From positions 7,706,501 through 7,770,500 of the forward strand of contig NC_133043.1 of assembly GCF_048771995.1 (NCBI RefSeq): 64,000 nucleotides of DNA. The letters are read 5' to 3'. A model generated the notes under the pieces. The model was not told the origin of the DNA. It did no database searches and saw nothing but the letters and a program-made list of their open reading frames with translations. This document shows, in pieces, positions 61,094-64,000 of the stretch (its first letter is position 1; every line of letters begins with the position of its first letter). The position numbers and the translations under genes are program-made. The stretch comes from Taeniopygia guttata (taxonomy: Eukaryota > Chordata > Aves > Passeriformes > Estrildidae).

Positions 61094-64000
61094 AAGTGAG
61101 GGTGGCAGAGCAAAAAGGACAGACAGATCCCACTTGGAAGATCTTTGCTGCACCAAAAAGTGCTGTGATTGCTGGGAATAATACCCAGGAATGTGTTGAA
61201 ATGGGGTTAAAAATTTCCCCTGCTGGCAGCCTGGGGCTGGCATCACCCTAGGTCAGGGCAGGGACTGACTGGCAGCAGGAGCATCACCCCAGGGCTTTAA
61301 CAGAGGGATTCCCTCCAGGGAGAAGAGCATTCACCCAGTGCTGACCTCTTACCAAGTCTTTACACATCTCTTATTTTCCAAACCTCTTCCTTGAGTGTGA
61401 ACAACAGGGCTACCCCAGAGGGAGGAGGTGTCACACACCTGGGGACAAATCCCAGAGCTGCCACTTCCTGCAGCCCAAGAAGGGGCTGATCCAGCACAAA
61501 ACACCCATCCAACACTCCCCAAAATCAGTAGGACTGACCTGCCAAAACAGGGGTGTGGGAGAGCTCCTTCAGAGCAAGACTTTGCTGCTGCTCCCAAGAT
61601 GCTGAGCCCCGGTGCCTCCCCCTCTGATGCTATTCAGCTTGACAATGTCTCTTACAATAAATTCTCTGGCTTCCCAGGCCCTGTGCTGTCTGGCATGCAA
61701 TACTTGGGCTGTTAAGAGGATGTTGCATCCCCATTTTGCCTCTCCTGCTGCTCATCTCAGGGCAATGTTGAGGTGAGTTCCTTTCCCTTGGCTCCTCCAG
61801 CTGGCTGGGGTGAGGGTGGGACAGCAGAGCCCTCGTGGGGGCTCACTGGGTTTCTTTGAGGGTGCCAAGAGACCAAAACTGCTGTGTATGAGCCCTCTGG
61901 GATGGGTGGTGCAGGAAAAAGAAGGATAAAATATATTTGGGGAGGGGTTCTGCCCATAAAAACATATCTGCCCATAAAAACATATCTGCCCCAAGGGTCC
62001 ACCAGCCCTGGTGACACCCCCTGAGTGGGTTTTGTCTTTGCCTTGGCTGTGTGAGCAGGGAAAGCAAAGCAGGAGCTGGCTCCACCTTCAGACACACATT
62101 TCCACTGCTGCAGGGCCATGGGGAGCAGGCAGAGCCTCTGGACATCTGGGCAGGAGCCTTGTCCCTGCAGAGCCCAGAGCGTGGCCAGGATCCCCCCCAG
62201 GCTGGAGAAATCCAGCCCAAGAACTGCTGTGACAGCTCCCACAGGCTCTGCCTCGGGGTGTGGCTGGGAAGCGTGCTGGGACACAAACTGGGCAAAGGGA
62301 CAGAGGCAGATGGGACAGGGAACAGTGTGGGATCAGCTTGTTCCCCACAGAAGCTGCTTGGATTGAGAGCATCCCCTCCATATCCCCAAATGCACAGGCA
62401 CGGCTGCAGAGCTGCCTGGCAGGTGATGAATTTGGCCCTGCCCTAAAAATGTCACTTGTGTTCTCCTTCCCCATGACAAACGTGCTGGGGTTTGATGATA
62501 ATCAAACTGGGGGCACAACTCAGGGAAGCTCCAAACACAGACACAGCAACCGAGCTGTCCAATAAATCTTAACCCTTGACCATCCTCTCGTCAGACAGAC
62601 CATTTATGTTTTTCCAAAACACCAGAGGAAATAGGAATAAAAGCATAAGAGGGAATAGAAATTCCTTCATTTCAAGCAGGTGCTGTCTGACCCAGACCAG
62701 TGGTGAGGAAGAGGCAGCTCAGAAGCCCTGGGGGGGGTGGGCAGGGCTGGAAAACCTGGAGCAAACAGCATCCAACCCCTTTGGAGCACCAAGCTGCTGC
62801 CCCAGCCTGGAGCTGCTGCAGGGAGTCACCGGGGTGAGCCTCGTCCTGCTAATGAAATAATTGACCATGATTGCCTGCCCCACTGGGATCGTGGCCAATA
62901 CCCTTCACAGAAACATCATCCACCAGGAGATTTATTTGTTACTCAGGAAGGGAAAAAACCAGCTCAGTTCTGCTGCCAGACATGGCCCTGGAGCTCTGGG
63001 GGTTTGTGTGGAGTGGACTGGGGGCTGTCCTGGGAGGCTCAGGCTCCTGCTGGACTGGGGGTGATGGTTTGTTCTAGCACTCAGGGTTTAAAAGGCTGAA
63101 TGGGCAATGTCCCTGTTCCCATTCTCTAATTTAATGGGGTTTACTCCCTGCACCTCATTACCTGATCAGGGCAGAACAGCTCAGCCACTCCTAAGGAAAA
63201 ACAAAGAGCAAGCAGAAAGAGAGAAATGCCTACAATAGATCTTTGCTAATAAAATCTGTGACAAGGATAATAAATGAACCTTTCCTCAGCTGTCCTCCCT
63301 GTCCCAGAAATCATCCCTTGCTCTAAAGCACCAGTGAATTTCTTCTCTTTCCCACACCCAGAAAGTTCAGCTGCCTGGCACAGCAGGATTTTTTTTTCCC
63401 AGCTTGGAGCAAAGCATCTGAATCTGATCTCAGGGACCAGATCCTCATAAAGGGTGGCAATTTGTGAGCAGCTGCCACTCTTCACTGGGATATCCAGGCT
63501 GAAAATAAACTGTTTTGAGGGATTTAGATTTTGATATTATGTATTAATTCTTCCTGAATGTTATCAAAGTGATAACAGTGAGCTGGGATCCAGGAGCACA
63601 TCCCATCCCTGGGCTGCAGGGAGAAAATCCCAGGGTTCTTACACAAGCAAAGGGAAAACCTCAAGTTTTGTTTGTATATGTGCAGAATCTTATTTTTCAG
63701 TCCCTGAGCATTGGGCAAAACCTGGATTAGCTGGAGGTGTGGGCCAGCACCCCAGGGATGTAACTCTTGGGGCTCCTGGGATGGGCCACAAACCCCACAG
63801 ACAGCAAACCCCTGAGTCTGCCATGCATTAATCACGATAAACAGGATATTTCCATGCAAATGAATCAGCTCATCAACCATTTGCAGATGGAGCAAGGGCC
63901 AAACACCCACCATAACCATGGAAACTCCTCTCTCCAGCCCTGGTTTTTCACACATCCCCTGTTCCACCAGCACCCCGGGCTTTGTCCCTGTTGGCACTGC
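61094..64000. other. Intergenic stretch to window end, nothing recognised
   Basis: GC-moderate DNA. AAAACATATCTGCCCATA occurs as a short direct duplication near 61958-61990. No MGAT5B exon or other known gene could be recognised. Confidence 0.55.

Noticed and set aside
61094..64000. Expected 3' end of MGAT5B
   Set aside because: Mammalian synteny would place it upstream of this locus, but no exon with recognisable glycosyltransferase sequence is present. It probably lies beyond the window.

Overview
The window is nuclear DNA from a bird, most likely a songbird. Intron-split genes, CpG islands, many truncated CR1 LINE ends and several solo LTRs of passerine type point to this. There are no bacterial-style genes. 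Almost all long open frames are chance frames in GC-rich or tandemly repeated DNA.

One protein-coding gene can be identified with confidence: SEC14L1, on the minus strand. Its CpG-island promoter and untranslated first exon lie at about 31.17-31.35 kb. The start codon is at 29115-29117. Six further coding exons lie at 6997-7146, 5866-5997, 3251-3379, 2767-3001, 1981-2090 and 1057-1246. All junctions obey GT/AG and keep frame, giving residues 1-336 of a protein that is about 715 residues in mammals. The rest of the CRAL-TRIO domain and the GOLD domain must lie beyond base 1. The second intron is about 21.9 kb. The introns carry CR1 fragments, two LTR insertions (5305-5735 and 6031-6934) and long stretches in which I see nothing.

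Upstream of SEC14L1 (31.4-64 kb) I find no convincing protein gene. A nested CR1 cluster sits directly behind the SEC14L1 promoter. A roughly 10 kb stretch without recognisable features follows. At 45.0-46.03 kb there is a second CpG island built largely from tandem arrays: a C-rich minisatellite, nine CCCGCCATGTCCC units (YY1-like core on the minus strand) and four 12-bp ETS-type units. About 2.3 kb downstream on the minus strand is a good polyadenylation signal at 43665-43670. Together these suggest a minus-strand non-coding transcript. In mammals the lncRNA SNHG20 lies immediately upstream of SEC14L1 in the same orientation, so this is a plausible positional counterpart, but homology is not shown. 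From 46 to 61 kb the DNA is rich in LTRs, CR1 ends and microsatellites, including a recently duplicated repeat block joined to (AGATAT)n arrays at 57.4 and 60.8 kb.

The most unusual observations are the array-built promoter island at 45.4-46.0 kb, a spliced upstream ORF in SEC14L1, a 31-bp VNTR inside one LTR family that differs in copy number between two insertions (8 versus 2), a VNTR in SEC14L1 intron 1, and the duplicated repeat/microsatellite blocks.
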